The position numbers were made by a program, and so were the translations under genes. A stretch of 64,000 bases of DNA from Terana coerulea. Taxonomy: Eukaryota; Basidiomycota; Agaricomycetes; Polyporales; Phanerochaetaceae. The stretch's first letter is position 1. Every line of letters starts with the position of its first letter. Where the stretch lies: the NCBI GenBank assembly GCA_024811115.1, contig JAKOGH010000806.1, forward strand, positions 124,001 to 188,000. Direction: 5' to 3'. A model generated the notes under the pieces. The model ran no database searches. It was not told the DNA's origin and worked only from the letters and a program-made list of their open reading frames with translations. Shown piece after piece: positions 1-11,878 of the stretch.

Positions 1-86
1 ACCGCCGAAACATACATACCTACGCACCCCCGTACGAAGTGTTCGCATTCAATGCGAGATGGAAAGCTGATCTTATTTGCTTCTAG

Positions 87-284
87 GCTTCCCCTCCGCG
101 TCGGGCTGCTCTTCCCTCCCTCGAGAAGAAGTTGAAGAACGCCGGTTTAGTTCAAGACTCACTGAAGAATTTGCTACTCAAGACAGAAGAGAACACAGAG
201 GACGCAGACGGTGATATTCTTGGGGCAGTCGTGAACTGGGAACCCACATCCTACTCGAGAAAGAGATGGAAAGTCAGTGCCTGA
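87..284 (+). CDS. 3'-terminal exon of an unidentified gene (partial)
   Basis: A splice acceptor (TTCTAG, ending at 86) opens a frame that stays open to a TGA at 282-284. The encoded tail is charged, contains SLEKKLKNAGLVQDSLKNLL, and ends in RKRWKVSA. The rest of the gene would lie left of the window. I do not recognise the family. Support is the clean acceptor, an open frame of about 66 codons and a helix-like charged composition. It could be chance. It would be convergent with the Myb gene that ends at 420. Confidence 0.4.
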   Translation, partial: ASPPRRAALPSLEKKLKNAGLVQDSLKNLLLKTEENTEDADGDILGAVVNWEPTSYSRKRWKVSA

Positions 285-419
285 TTGCGCTATTCTGCAT
301 GATTCTGTTATTTGTATGATTATTCCTGTACTTTCACTGCGGCGTTCTGACATGCGCACGTCTGGGGAAAATACTACAAGATAAGTTTATCGATGGCCGT
401 CGACGCAATGCCATGGAAT

Positions 420-2813
420 TCATGACTCTTGTGCGCCCCTCAGTCGCGCTGATTGGCGAGAGGGTGGCGGAGGCGTAGCTCGTTTCTTCCGCCCTGCTCG
501 AGCGGGTGCTGCTGTGACTTCGCCGCCTTGTAGGACCTCTTCTGAAGGTAATCCGACAGTGTCGGAATGGGCTTCTGTCTCGTCCTGATCGCTTCTACGT
601 GTTCGCCGCTTCTTTGCCACAGGCTCCGTCTCCTCAACGGCATGGTCTTTCGTTCGCTTCTGCCCCTTGCGAGGACGGCCGCGGCCGCGTTTCATTGCCG
701 GCTCCTGGTCTGGTTGTTCGTCCGGGTCAGCTGTGTCGTCGGGCGGCGTGGTAGACTGGCGCAGAGATGCTGCCAATTCTACACCATGAGATTCTACGGT
801 CTGTCCTGCACCACCAGCTGCCGTGCCCTCGGTAGGCTGCAGTGCCTTAATGCGAGCACGGGGCTTGGGTTTAGCCTTTGCTTTGGCAGGAATGGGATCC
901 TCGCCGGCCGCTAAAGATTCGGGCTGTGGGGTTGCTGCGGTCTCCTGTGAAGTGGACGCCTCGGCCGAAGCGGTAGTACTCGGCTTTCTGCGACCACGCC
1001 CTCTGGGTCTGGGCTCTGGTAGCTGTGATGCTGGCGTGACGGCGTCCTCTTGAACAGACGATGGACGAGGGGCGACAGCGCGGTCTTGCAGCCGTGACGA
1101 GCCAGCGGCCGGTTCCGAGGGCGTAGGCGTTGAGGTGGAACTGTCGAAGGGTGTCGAGCTTGCAGTCTTCGCTTCTTTCGCCTTTTGTTTCATGAGGGTA
1201 AGGAAACGGCGCCGACACTGTAAGGGTGGGTAGAGGGCATCAATAACTCCTCCGACAATTGTCATGCTGAGGAAGTGGACAGACCATAGTGTCCGTCCTA
1301 TTGCCACCTATCCTCGTGCTGATCTCCTTCCACTTCTCCCCAATCTCCTCAACCGCAGCAAGCAGAGCCTCGTCCTCCTCTTGGGTCCATTTCCCTTTAC
1401 CCACGCTTGGGTTCAGCACCTCTTGCCAGCGGTCTCTACATTGCTCGTTGCTCCGGGTAGGTACGTAGGTGCTTACTTCTATCCATGACCGGCCAAATAC
1501 GTCGACAGCGCATTTCAGTTGTTCGTCCTCCTCTCGAGACCATGGACCATGTCCGATTTGGGGGTCGAGAGTCCGATTGTAACGGTTCTGACATTGCTGG
1601 GCGGTGGCATCCTCGGATACCTGGCGTGCAACTGATACGGAATTAGCCCAAAAATCGTAAGGAAAGGGTGAGAACGCACCAAGCTGCCAGTTCTCCATAC
1701 CGTATATTCTCACCATCTCCAAGAGCTTCCGATCACTCTCCGCTGTCCAGACGTGCTGCTTACGAGGTATTGCGTGGCGCATACAGTCAATAGGGGATGC
1801 GTTTTCCCTGATGAACAACTGCTGGTTCAGCCCTAGAGCAGGCAAAAGAGGCAATGAAACTCACCCCAAGCTTCCTCGCAATCTCCACCCAGTCGACTTC
1901 TCCTTGCTTGGCACTTCCTACCAGCTCCTTCACTTGCACCACCTCGGCTTTTGACCATGAATCACGCTCAAAGTGCGGGTGGCGTTCACCGAGCCAGCGT
2001 ATTTTGCACTCTTCCGCCGAACGGCTTACAGCACTAGGACCCGCCGTAGATACCTGAGACAGATTCTCAAGTTTGGATCTTCCAAATAAAGGGCAGAGAG
2101 GAGCAGCGCACCTTCTGTGCAACGCGCCCCCAATTGATACGCTCTTTGTTTTGTTCAAGGAATGTTTGTTGGCGGTCGTTTGAGATAGCCAGTGCCTGCT
2201 CTCCCTCTTTGGCTGAGTGAGTATACAACGAGAAGACAATCTCGTGCTGAACTCTTACCTCTTTTGCGCGTCCAGGGCATAAACGCGGTGATTTTCTGCC
2301 CGGACTGCTTCCCCCAATGCATCCAAATCCGAAGCCTTCACTGACAGTCCAATTAGCGATAGGTGCAAAAGTGCAGACGAAAGCTTACTGGGATGGATAG
2401 TTGTCATATTCATATACCTTTGACGTTTTGTGGCGTCATTGGCGAATGGGTGGTCCTGCACGAGATATGGAGGTGGTTAGAGGTGTTTGAGCAATGCTAT
2501 CAGACAACGGGACGAACTTCGGAAGTCACGTCGGTCGGTATTGGCGCAACGGCTTTAATAGAGCCATTTATTACAATATGACCTCCGACATCGACTTCAA
2601 GCTCATCTTCAGGAGCCTCTGCAGCTGCCTAGCTCATTAGAACGTGAAACGACGTTCGAGGGATACTCGACTCACCAGCAGTCTGTCCGCTAACTCAAGC
2701 TCTGCCTCAAGTTTTTCTGTGTATACCTTCAGCGCATACTGATGGTCTTTGTTAGTTTGCACGACATTCTGGATGAGATCTTTGACTGTGCCCGACGCTG
2801 GTGTGATGGACAT
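420..2813 (-). CDS. SNAPC4-like multi-repeat Myb DNA-binding protein with AT-hook tail
   Basis: Predicted nuclear transcription factor with consecutive Myb/SANT repeats. One reads ECKIRWLGERHP followed by SWSKAEVVQVKEL. The next are W-rich repeats with VWTAESDRKLLEMVRIYG, GPWSREEDEQLKCAVD, and GKWTQEEDEALLAAVEEIG. The WLGERHP junction and the CMRHAIPRKQHVW linker resemble SNAPc190/SNAPC4, the large subunit of the complex that activates snRNA genes; that assignment is by pattern only. A C-terminal low-complexity tail carries AT-hooks (GRGRRKP, KRGRGRPRKG). About six short introns are visible; the donor of the second (GTTCGT) is unusual. I chose the ATG at 2813 (MSITPASGTVKDLIQ) because the open frame upstream starts only with GTG. 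It is divergent from the TMEM208-like gene, 148 bp apart. An alternative is a Bas1/Myb-like regulator. Confidence 0.75.
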
Positions 2814-2961
2814 GCGGAGAGCCGTGCACACTGCAGGCACCCCGAAGCGGAAGAGGCGCGCAAAGTCTGGCGCGACGGATGTCGGAGTCCGCGGAGTGCT
2901 CTCTCAAACGGCACACTACCACCATCTCACTCGGCAACGACACTTGGACGAGACTCTTACC

Positions 2962-3677
2962 ATGGCTAACGCTTCTGCAAAGCGTGTAGGTATGTTTGCT
3001 TGCACATTCATTGCAGTGTAGAGTTCAACGGTCCCCGTATAGCCCAGCAGAATGCTGCAACTATCAAATATTTGCGACTTGGCACGCTCGTCTCCGGCGT
3101 GCTTGCTCTTGTCTTGCGCATGATTTTCCACCGAAGCAGCTTGTCGCCCAAGACTTTTGCATTTTGGATATATACGATGTCTCTCATCCCCTCCATCTTC
3201 CTCTCGCGATACCTGGAGCGCATCGGGTCGCCCAGAAATGACCCCACTACTGGCACGTTGATCTCTTCCGGTGAAGACCTTTCGCGACCTGGAATCTTGG
3301 AATGGTGCTTTGATGTTGTGTATATCACATGTGAGCAACTGTCCTATCCTCCTGCAACATGACTTGATGTCGGCTCAAGGGGCATGCCAAATCGGCAGCG
3401 GGCTCCTCGGGACTTGGGTCTGGTGGCTATATCTCGTGGTGCGTTCTGTCCCCGCATCACGCTTGTGAGGTGAAGCTTAACCCTACTCCAGATACCTGGC
3501 TATGCCACGTACAAGCTATGGGGCTCGGTTGTTTCACCTATGCTGCTTGGCCGTTCCGCGGCACCCCCACAAGATGAGGATGCCGCACCCAAAGATCAGC
3601 CGACAAGCAAAAGACAAGAGAAGCTTCGGAAGAGGCAGGAGCGCGGGGACCCTCGCGTACAGACGCGGTCCAAATGA
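2962..3677 (+). CDS. SND2: TMEM208 / SND2-family ER membrane protein
   Basis: Small ER membrane protein of the TMEM208 (DUF788) family, known as Snd2 in yeast, part of the SRP-independent route that inserts membrane proteins into the ER. Four exons: 2962-2989, 3043-3330, 3380 to about 3438, and 3492-3677. They give MANASAKRVAQQNAATIKYL, hydrophobic segments around LGTLVSGVLALVLRM and TFAFWIYTMSLIPSIF, the conserved EWCFDVVYITW, a C-terminal hydrophobic stretch around GTWVWWLYLVIPGYATYKLW, and a lysine-rich cytosolic tail (SKRQEKLRKRQERGDPR). Length, near 180 residues, fits the family. No frame break. It shares a short promoter region with the Myb gene. Confidence 0.9.
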
Positions 3678-4534
3678 CTGGACCTTTGACTATACTTGCT
3701 TGTTCAGCTTGTGAATGACATTCTATTCCGCCTCGACGTTCGACTGGATGACTATGAGAAGAAGGCGCTTGTAGTTGCATCTTTGCACTGGGTGATCGGA
3801 AAACTAAGCCTCTACCGGTTGCTATCTTTCGCTGCCCGCTCACTATACCAGCGGTCCATTGCTCGTGAGCACCTCACTCTATTTGTGAATGGCATACCTA
3901 ACTCATCATGAAGGGCTGGTTACGTTTAGATCATTTTATCCTAAAATATCCTTGAGACAGCAGACTGCTGAGCCAGTCGGTCGAGCGTTGGTAGCTGCGA
4001 CCTCCTATTCAAGGAAAATCAGCGAACTCGTGACGTTAAGTTACACGCCAGCACTACCTGCGCCGGGCTATTGAAGCTTGATTGTTCAGCCCATACAGAC
4101 CAGTATGGTATCGCTACTCCAGTAATACGACGCCTTGAGGCTGCCTTTTTTACTAGTATGTCGCTCGCTATCTACGTGCAGTCGGAACAAAACCCTTTTT
4201 GACTGCCTTAGATTCAGTTCACGGTAGCGGCTGGTTCGATACTTCTGCCTATCTCGACGCGATGAACTTACGTCCGCTTTTAGTTGATTGCCAGCATGTT
4301 GTCTCGTCTCCCCGGATGGACCTCGGGGTGCGGTTTTCTGGAAGTCTGGACATGTTGTAATTACAACTAGTCATCCCATCTGCCGCTTGGAGTGCCTCGT
4401 GAGGACAAAGTTCAAATCTGCAGGTGTGCTTCTCCCAGTTCACACACATATAAGACTCACTCTCTCAACATCCGCTATAGAAGTCGAACCCTCTGCACTA
4501 CTCTCAGCTCTCTATCCTACGCCCGCATTTTCCA
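3678..4534. other. Intergenic stretch without a supported gene
   Basis: An open frame at 3696-3911 (+) has no ATG and no recognisable domain. The 3' part is the P450-1 promoter. I see no RNA gene or repeat. Confidence 0.5.
4447..4454 (+). promoter_or_regulatory. TATA-like element of P450-1
   Basis: A CATATAAG motif lies about 80 bp before the P450-1 ATG, a usual spacing for a fungal core promoter. Positional inference only. Confidence 0.35.
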
Positions 4535-6882
4535 ATGCTGCCTCTGCTCGGCCTCTGCGCGCTGGTTCTCTGGGCTGCTTGGAAGCTCTTCAAGAACTAC
4601 CTCGTCCATTCATTCCTCGACAACATTCCCGGGCCTGAGTCGTCGTCGTTTGTGAAAGGTTAATCATCCCCATTCAATGTTAGCCAGAATTTTGGCCTCA
4701 CTCCCCCGGCAGGCAATCTTCCGGACCTTTTCGATCGCCACAGCTGGGACTATCACGATCGTATTAGCCACCAATATGGATCTGTTGCAAAATTTCATAG
4801 CATTCTTGGCGTGAGTTTGATCCGTCGCCTAATGAAACATCGCTCTTTGTGTTGATTCGTGCATGTCAGTCCCGGGGTCTCTACGTCTCAGACCCGAAAG
4901 CCATGCACAGCATACTGGTCAAAGACAACGAGACTGGCTATGAGCAGGCGCGCTGGCATTACATGTGCGTTTCTCCTATATCAGGTCCACGAGCTGTAGC
5001 GCTCAATGCCCAGCTGTTTTCAGGTGGAACATGGAAGCTTTTGGCCCAGGACTGGTTGCTATCACTGGTAAGCATGTATGAGCTCGCAGCCAAGAACTGT
5101 CTTAATACCGAACAAAGGCGAACAGCACCGCCAGCAACGCAAGCTTTTGAATCCCGTCTTTTCTATTAACCATATGAGACACATGGCTCCCCTTTTCTAC
5201 GAGACGATGCACCGGGTATGCTATGATTCACCCAGGAACACGTCCCTGTCGCTCACTTACTTTTCGCAGCTGCGCAATGCTATTACCGCACAAATCGGTG
5301 TCTCTGTTGCTGAAGTTGACCTGCACGGATGGATGGGCCGGACTGCACTCGAGTTAATTGGCCAAGGCGGTTTGGGCTACTCATTCGACACACTCATATC
5401 TGATACACCCAACGCATACCGAGATGCGCTAAGAGACTGGTTGTGAGTCTTTATAGTCTAGCCGGATCAGATTCACTAGCATACTTATGGCGATTGATGT
5501 AGCCCCGCAACGCTTGCACTGCAGTTCTGGCGGTTGCTGGCGGCGCCGTTCATCATCGACCACGTCCCTTTACAGATCCGCAGACAGGTCGCTCGCATAA
5601 TTCCATCCAAGCACGTGAAGAGGGTACGCCAAATAATCCAGGCAATGGACTCGCATTCAAGGCACATCTTCGAGAGCAAGAAGGCCGCGCTTGAGAAGGG
5701 TGACGAAGCGGTTACGCACCAAATTGGCGAAGGCAAAGACATCCTGAGCATATTGAGTAATACATATCATGATCCTATCTGATTGATTACATGTTAACTT
5801 GAAGCTCGCCCGCGCAACAGTGCAAGCAAACATGGCCGCTGAGGAGGGGGACAGACTGTCTGAAGCCGCTCTACTCGGTCAAATGTCGTCAGTATCACCT
5901 TGTTCATTATTTGATCTGACGGCAACTGAGACGGTTGCAGAACACTAGTCTTCGCCGCCACCGATACCACATCGAACTCGCTTTCTCGCATTTTCCAGCT
6001 GCTGGCCAAGCACCAAGATGTCCAAGAGAAGTTGCGTACAGAGCTGGCGGAGGCGAGCCACGATGGTGGAGATATTCCGTATGACCATCTCGTCGATCTA
6101 CCCTATCTGGATGCAATATGTCGTGAAACCTTGCGTCTGTGAGCAATGCCCGCCCATAGTCTGCTACCTGGCGCACTAACGTTGAAAATCTAGGCATTCT
6201 CCCGTAACTTTCATCACTCGCGAGTCAGTCGCTTATGTAGTTTTCTGTTACCCAAGTTGAAGCTTTACGCATTACAGGGCGCAGCGAGATATAGTGATGC
6301 CACTCTCTGAGCCGATACACGGCCGGGACGGTACACTGCTCAGAGAGATTCTTGTCCCCAAGGCACGCCTGTGATGATCGGCATCCGCGCCTGCAACAGG
6401 AGCAAGGCGCTCTGGGGCGAAGACGTTCTTGATTGGAAGCCGGAGCGTTGGCTCTCTCCGCTACCCGACACTGTTGGCAACGCGCGTATACCTGGTGTTT
6501 ATTCGAACGTGTCAGTGTATTGTCCATGCAGTGTCGTAGTACGAGTCACTGATCTGTACATGACAGGATGACGTTCAGTGGAGGGGGAAGGTCTTGCATG
6601 TATGTTGTCTTCCATCACTTTTGTCATACGGTAAATCTAAAGTTGTTTGCCAGTGGCTTTAAGTTCTCCCAAATTGGAGATGAGTATGTGGTCAATCAAT
6701 TCGCGTGAAATGACGCTCATCTATTCACAGAAGTTGCGCTCGCCGTCATGGTGCGGTCCTTCCGTTTCAAACCTAGCGACAAAGCCATCTACTGGAACTT
6801 TGCAACTGTCAACTATCCCACCGTTGGGAGGACCAGTACAAAGCCAGCCCTGCCACTGGAGTTGGAAGTCATTAGAGCGTAA
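4535..6882 (+). CDS. Cytochrome P450 monooxygenase (P450-1), one frame break
   Basis: Membrane-anchored haem monooxygenase, probably microsomal, substrate unknown. It opens with a short hydrophobic anchor (MLPLLGLCALVLWAAW), then the proline hinge DNIPGP. Later come the C-helix region RQQRKLLNPVFSINHMRHM, the I-helix FAATDTTSNSLSR, the K-helix ETLR, the PERF-like WKPERW, and the haem loop FSGGGRSCIGFKFSQ with its ligand cysteine. About a dozen short introns are needed. One base appears to be missing near 6361: the frame ending in ILVPK hits TGA, whereas the next frame continues as TPVMIGIRACN. Everything else reads cleanly, so this is either a sequencing error or a recent lesion. It is a diverged paralogue of the two copies downstream. 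The CYP family is not assigned. Confidence 0.85.
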
Positions 6883-8177
6883 TCTTCCTTCCATCAGAAT
6901 ATTTTTCGGGAAAATACTACGAACGTGTACCATGTGTCATAAAGCGACCCCATGTGGTATAAGTCGAGCGGGACATAGGTTCTGGAATGGTGAAACCACA
7001 ACTGTGATTCCGAGTCCGTGGCGTAGTGGATGTAGTAAACTTTGTGGCGTCCACGTGGATACGCATCACTTTGACCCGCTCCCTTGCCGCCGTTACCCGA
7101 GCCATCCTCTCACCAACTCACCATCCTCAACCATCTTTATACGTGTCCGTCGCTCTTACACATAACGCTTTTTGCGGATGAAACCGTCTTCCACCGACAA
7201 ATGAAGTCTCGAATCCAAGTGCCAGGCGCAGCGATAGCATACACTGTCATCCCAGATGCTTGGGTATTACATGGTCAGCATAACGCATTTTGCACTGTAA
7301 GCCGGTGCGTCACTTGGTGCATGCCGTCGCCCCTTTTTCAGCTGACTGTCATGTATTGCTTGCTCTAAATGCGTCTGCTCCGCTAATCTACCTTCGCTGA
7401 CTTTATTGGTTTACAATGCACAGGTAACCCTGAGCCCGAATACCCGGACGAAGAATTATCGTGGCCGAAGGTCACACGGGCCTCAGTGCCAACATTGCAG
7501 AAGAGTCGAGCGGTTTGAAAGAACGTGCTAAGTACGTTTTGCGATTTCTGACACCGCTCAAAAGTCTGTGGCTAGTGGTGTCAACGCTCAATCACTAGCT
7601 GCTGCCAGACTCCCTTGAGGCGTCGATATGTACTCGCTGAGTGCGGGAGCTGAGTCACATCATGCGGAACGACGAAAGCTCTATTTAGAAGCTGCACACT
7701 GCACGCGCTCGAAGCTTCAAGACAGAAGACTTCTTCAGCTTCCTATGATACGCGTACAACGAGCCCTATCTGACTAAGAAAGTACCCGTTCCTACCGGCC
7801 AGCACTCGCAGTGGGCAGTGTACTATGGATTGCATTGGAATCTCCCTCCCGCGCATCAGATGGGGCGTCGTTGCGAGCTATTCGCGGCGGGGGAATCGTC
7901 CGTGGTCTATGCCGCCAATACGTGCCGTCGGAATCACCTACCGTCGGCAAGCACACCGGGTAAACGGTGCAGGTCATCAGAGCTGCGTATTCACTAAACG
8001 TCTGTAGCCACATACAGCGATGGCCCACCGTGAGGCTCTCATGTTACGTTCCTACTTTGACTCCCACCCAGTATAAAGTGGGTGAGTATATCTTATCACC
8101 GTGTGAGCACCCCACCCACTGATATTTCGCTAGCCACCACTGTCTGAGCACTGCATTCGAGCTTCTACCGTCGCAAC
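6883..8177. other. Spacer between P450-1 and P450-2; start of duplication unit A
   Basis: From about 6990 onwards this matches 10656-11878 almost base for base. It holds the P450-2 promoter. A short coding-like stretch after a possible acceptor near 7423 reads NPEPEYPDEELSWPKVTR; it is kept in both copies but has no recognised family. Confidence 0.6.
8066..8085 (+). promoter_or_regulatory. TATA box inside a short inverted repeat, P450-2 promoter
   Basis: TATAAA at 8072-8077 sits between CCCAC and GTGGG arms, about 100 bp before the P450-2 ATG. The same arrangement occurs before P450-3. Confidence 0.5.
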
Positions 8178-10532
8178 ATGACTTCCATTGTCCTACTCCG
8201 CCGCTCTTGGTGGTGCGGTATGGTCACTGTGGAAGATATTCAAAGGTTACATTGTCAAATCACCTTTTGACAACATCCCTGGACCTTCTCGGACCTCGTT
8301 CTGGAGTGGTGTGTACCGTGCACAAAATCTCGGGACTTCAACGGTTGTCTGACACCCTTCAGGGAACTTTGTGGATTTGTTCACCCGTCATTCTTGGGAC
8401 TTCCACGACCGACTTTCTCAACAGTACGGCGCTGTTGTGAAGCTTCATGGGTCACTGGGAGTGCGTGTGCTCATTCTATTGTAACATCTGGATTACGCTA
8501 ATGATTGCTCTATCCAGTCCACTGGTCTTTATGTACTCGACCCGAAGGCACTGCACAGTATCATTGTCAAGGATCAGATGATTTACGAGGAGTCTAGTTG
8601 GTTCATAAGGTACGCCTTCTGCAGAATTTGCGGTTGCAAAGATTGAATGTTGGTTGTGTATCAGGACAAATCTGCTGTCCTTTCGGACCAGGACTCCTCT
8701 CTACTCTCGGTTGGGACACATGTTCGGTAGCTGCTTTGCTTATCGCTAATGTTTGCACTTAGGCGACCATCATCGCAAGCAGCGCAAGCTGCTCAATCCC
8801 GTGTTCTCGATCAACCATATGAGACACATGACCCCGATATTTTATGAAACAATTCACCGCGTATGTCCCTGCAGTCTTCTCAAAATACTGGCTTGACAGA
8901 CGAGGAATGCGTAGCTCGAGGACGCCGTGTTCAAGCAGGTTGGTCCCTCTGCTACGGAAGTGAACATCTTGGATTGGATGGCCCGCACAGCTCTTGGAGT
9001 TGGTTGGACAAGGTGGTTTGGGATACTCCTTTGATCCCCTCGTGACGAACTACAAGAACGCTTACGGCGAAGCGTTAAAGGACTTCCTGTGGGTCCCAGA
9101 TTTTACGACTTGTCATAATGGTGGCTAATCGGTCGGCCATCTCAGCCCAACCCTCTTCTCCCTTCATTACTGGAGGACGATGTTACCGTATGTTGCGCCA
9201 TACGCTGAACTACTTCCCGTAGGCATCCGCCGCACCCTCGTCAGGATGATACCGAACGCGAGGGTGCAAAAGTGTCGCGAGATCGTTGATACGATGGATG
9301 AGCAGTCCAGGAACATCTTCCGCATGAAGAAGGCCGCCTTAGAGAAGGGCGACGAGGCTGTCGTGCATCAAGTCGGCGAAGGCAAGGACATCCTCAGTAT
9401 TCTCAGTACGCCAAAACGGTTTCCCGTTTATCCTGTGTTTTGATGCTTCGTGAATTAGTGAAAGCCAACATGGAGGCTGCGTCAGAGGACAAACTCCCAG
9501 AGGATGAACTAATTGCTCAGATGACGTACGTATCCCGTGCTGATGTAGAGATATCTCGTAGCTGACTCGCCTCGAGTACGTTGGTCTTCGCTGCTACGGA
9601 CACTACCTCGAACGCCCTCGCTCGCATCTTCCAGCTACTCGCCGACCACCAGGACGTCCAGGACAAGATCCGGGCTGAGCTCAAGGAGGCGAGCAACGGC
9701 GGTGAAGATATCCCCTATGATCAACTTGTCGAGCTGCCCTACATGGATGCGGTGTGTCGGGAAACCATGCGTCTGTAAGTAGCTTCCTTGCAGAACCCAG
9801 GGTTCATCGGCTAACTCCGGTCTTCTAGACACCCTCCTATAACTTTCTTAAGTCGAGAGTACGTATTTGCCTACATCGCCAAGCCGGTGCTTCTGACCGC
9901 TCTAAACACTACAGGACTCGGGAGGACGTCGTCATGCCATTGTCTGAGCCGATTCAAGGAGTGGACGGTACCAGGATCTCCGAAATCCCAGTACCGAAGG
10001 ACAGCAACATCTTCATCAGCCTGCGCGGCTGCAACCGCAACAAGGCTATCTGGGGAGACGACGCTCTGGAATGGAAGCCCGAGCGCTGGCTGTCCTCACT
10101 CCCGGAAACCGTCAGCAGCGCACGCGTGCCCGGTGTATACGCCAATTTGTGAGTCTCTTGTGAAACTCGTGTGTACAGAACTTGAACGAGCTGTCCTGGA
10201 CGCAGGATGACGTTCCTCGGTGGAGGCAGATCATGCATGTAAGTTTCAACCGTCTAGTGTGGGGAGCGGAAACCGTACTGACGCGAGGGATACTTTCTAG
10301 CGGGTTCAAGTTCTCTCAGCTGGAAATGAGTACGTCCCACTGTCTCGATGGAGCGTCACCCCACTGACACCACTTCACAGAGGTTGTCCTGTCCGTTATG
10401 TTGCGCTCGTTCCGGTTCCTGCCCAGTGACAAGGAGATCTACTGGAACCTGGCAGGAGTGAACTACCCCACCATGGGTAAGACGAGCAACAAGCCTGCAA
10501 TGCTGCTTCGTCTCGAGGCTATCAAGGCTTAA
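8178..10532 (+). pseudogene. Cytochrome P450 (P450-2), three frame breaks
   Basis: Near-twin of P450-3 and paralogue of P450-1. Core motifs survive: NIPGPSRTSFW after the anchor, KQRKLLNPVFSINHMRHM, I-helix FAATDTTSNALAR, K-helix ETMR, WKPERW, and haem loop FLGGGRSCIGFKFSQ. Three single extra bases break it. At about 8198, in the anchor, removing one C restores VLLAALGGAVWSLWKIF. At about 8679 the twin has CTTTCGG where this copy has CCTTTCGG. At about 8996 removing one G restores TALELVGQGG. The first and third are shared with P450-3. It is listed as a pseudogene as sequenced; if the extra bases are assembly error it is an intact gene. Confidence 0.7.
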
Positions 10533-11878
10533 GACATTCGCTTTGCGGCGGCCGCTCTGAGCACTCACCTCTCAATTCTGTTCCGTTGTTTAAATTGCAT
10601 ATGAATGAAATTCAATATAATCGTTCGTCGCATCATATGGATGTCAGTGTACTTAGTGAAACCACAACTGCGATTCCGAGTCTGTGGCGTAGTGAATATA
10701 GTGAACTTTGTGGCGTCCACGTGGATACGCATCACTTTGACCCGCTCAGCTCGCTTGCCGCCCGAGCCATCCTCTCACCAACTCACCATCCTCGACCACC
10801 CTTTTGCACGTGTCCGTCACTCTTATACATAAGATTTTATTGCGGATGAAACCGTAGACTATCGACAAGCGAGGTCTCGAACCCAAATGCAAGTCGCAGC
10901 GATAACAAACAGTGCTGTCATTGTAGGTGCTTGGGTGTTAAATGGTCAGCATAGCGCATTTCTTACTGTAAGCCGGTGCGTCAATTGATACATGCCGCCG
11001 CACCCTTCGCACCTGACTGCCATGTATTGCTTGCTCTAAAAGCGTCTGCCCGCCAATCTACCTTCGCTGACTTTATTGGTTTACAATACACAGGCAACCC
11101 TGAGCCCGAATACCCGGGCGAGGAATTACCGTGGCCGAAGGTCACACGGACCTCAGTGCGAACATTACGGAGGATTCAAACGGGTTGAAAGTACGTGATG
11201 AGTACATTTTGCGATTTCTGACACCGTTCAAAAGTCTGTAGCCGGTGTCGTCAATGCTCAATCAGTATACGTAGCTGCTGCCAGACAGGCTCCCTTGAGC
11301 CGTCGGTATGTACTATGCACTCGCTAGGTGCGGCAGCTGATTCACATCATGGTGATCGACGGAACCTCTATTTGGAATCTGCACGGCACGCGAACGAAGC
11401 TTCAAGGCAGAAGACTTCTCCAGCTTCCTGTGATACGCGTACAACGAGCCCTATCTGACTAAGAAAGTATCCGTTCCTACCGGCCAACACTCGCAGCAGG
11501 CAGCGTACTATGGCTTGCATTGGATTCTCCCTCCCGCGAATCTGATGGGACATCGTTGCGAGCTATTCGCAGCGGGGGGGATCGTCCATGGTCTGCGCGA
11601 AGTCTGGGCCGCCACTGATACGTGCCGTCGGAATCACCCACCGTCGGCAAGCACACCGGGTAAACGGTGCGGGTCATCAGAGCTGCGTATTCACTAAAAC
11701 GTCTGTAGCCACATACAGCGATGACCCACCGTGAGGCTCTCATGTTACGTTCCTGCTTTGACTCCCACCCAGTATAAAGTGGGTGAGTATATCTTATCAC
11801 CGTGTGAGCACCCCACCCACTGATATTTCGCTAGCCACCACTGTCTGAGCACTGCATTCGAGCTTCTACCGTCGCAAC
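10533..11878. other. Spacer between P450-2 and P450-3
   Basis: From 10656 this is the second copy of the 6990-8177 spacer. It repeats the coding-like NPEPEYPGEELPWPKVTR stretch (near 11097-11160) and the P450 promoter. No independent gene is seen. Confidence 0.6.
11767..11786 (+). promoter_or_regulatory. TATA box inside a short inverted repeat, P450-3 promoter
   Basis: TATAAA at 11773-11778 is flanked by CCCAC and GTGGG, as in the P450-2 promoter, about 100 bp before the ATG. Confidence 0.5.

Larger units (their letters stand above)
6990..10655. repeat. Tandem duplication unit A (spacer plus P450-2)
   Basis: Direct repeat of about 3.66 kb. The unit begins at GTGAAACCACAACTG (6990) and ends just after the 3' flank of P450-2, where the same sequence restarts at 10656. 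Identity is very high in exons and introns and a little lower in the spacer, judged by eye. Confidence 0.85.

Noticed and set aside
3696..3911. Possible small gene after TMEM208
   Set aside because: No ATG opens the frame, no domain, and no convincing splice partner.
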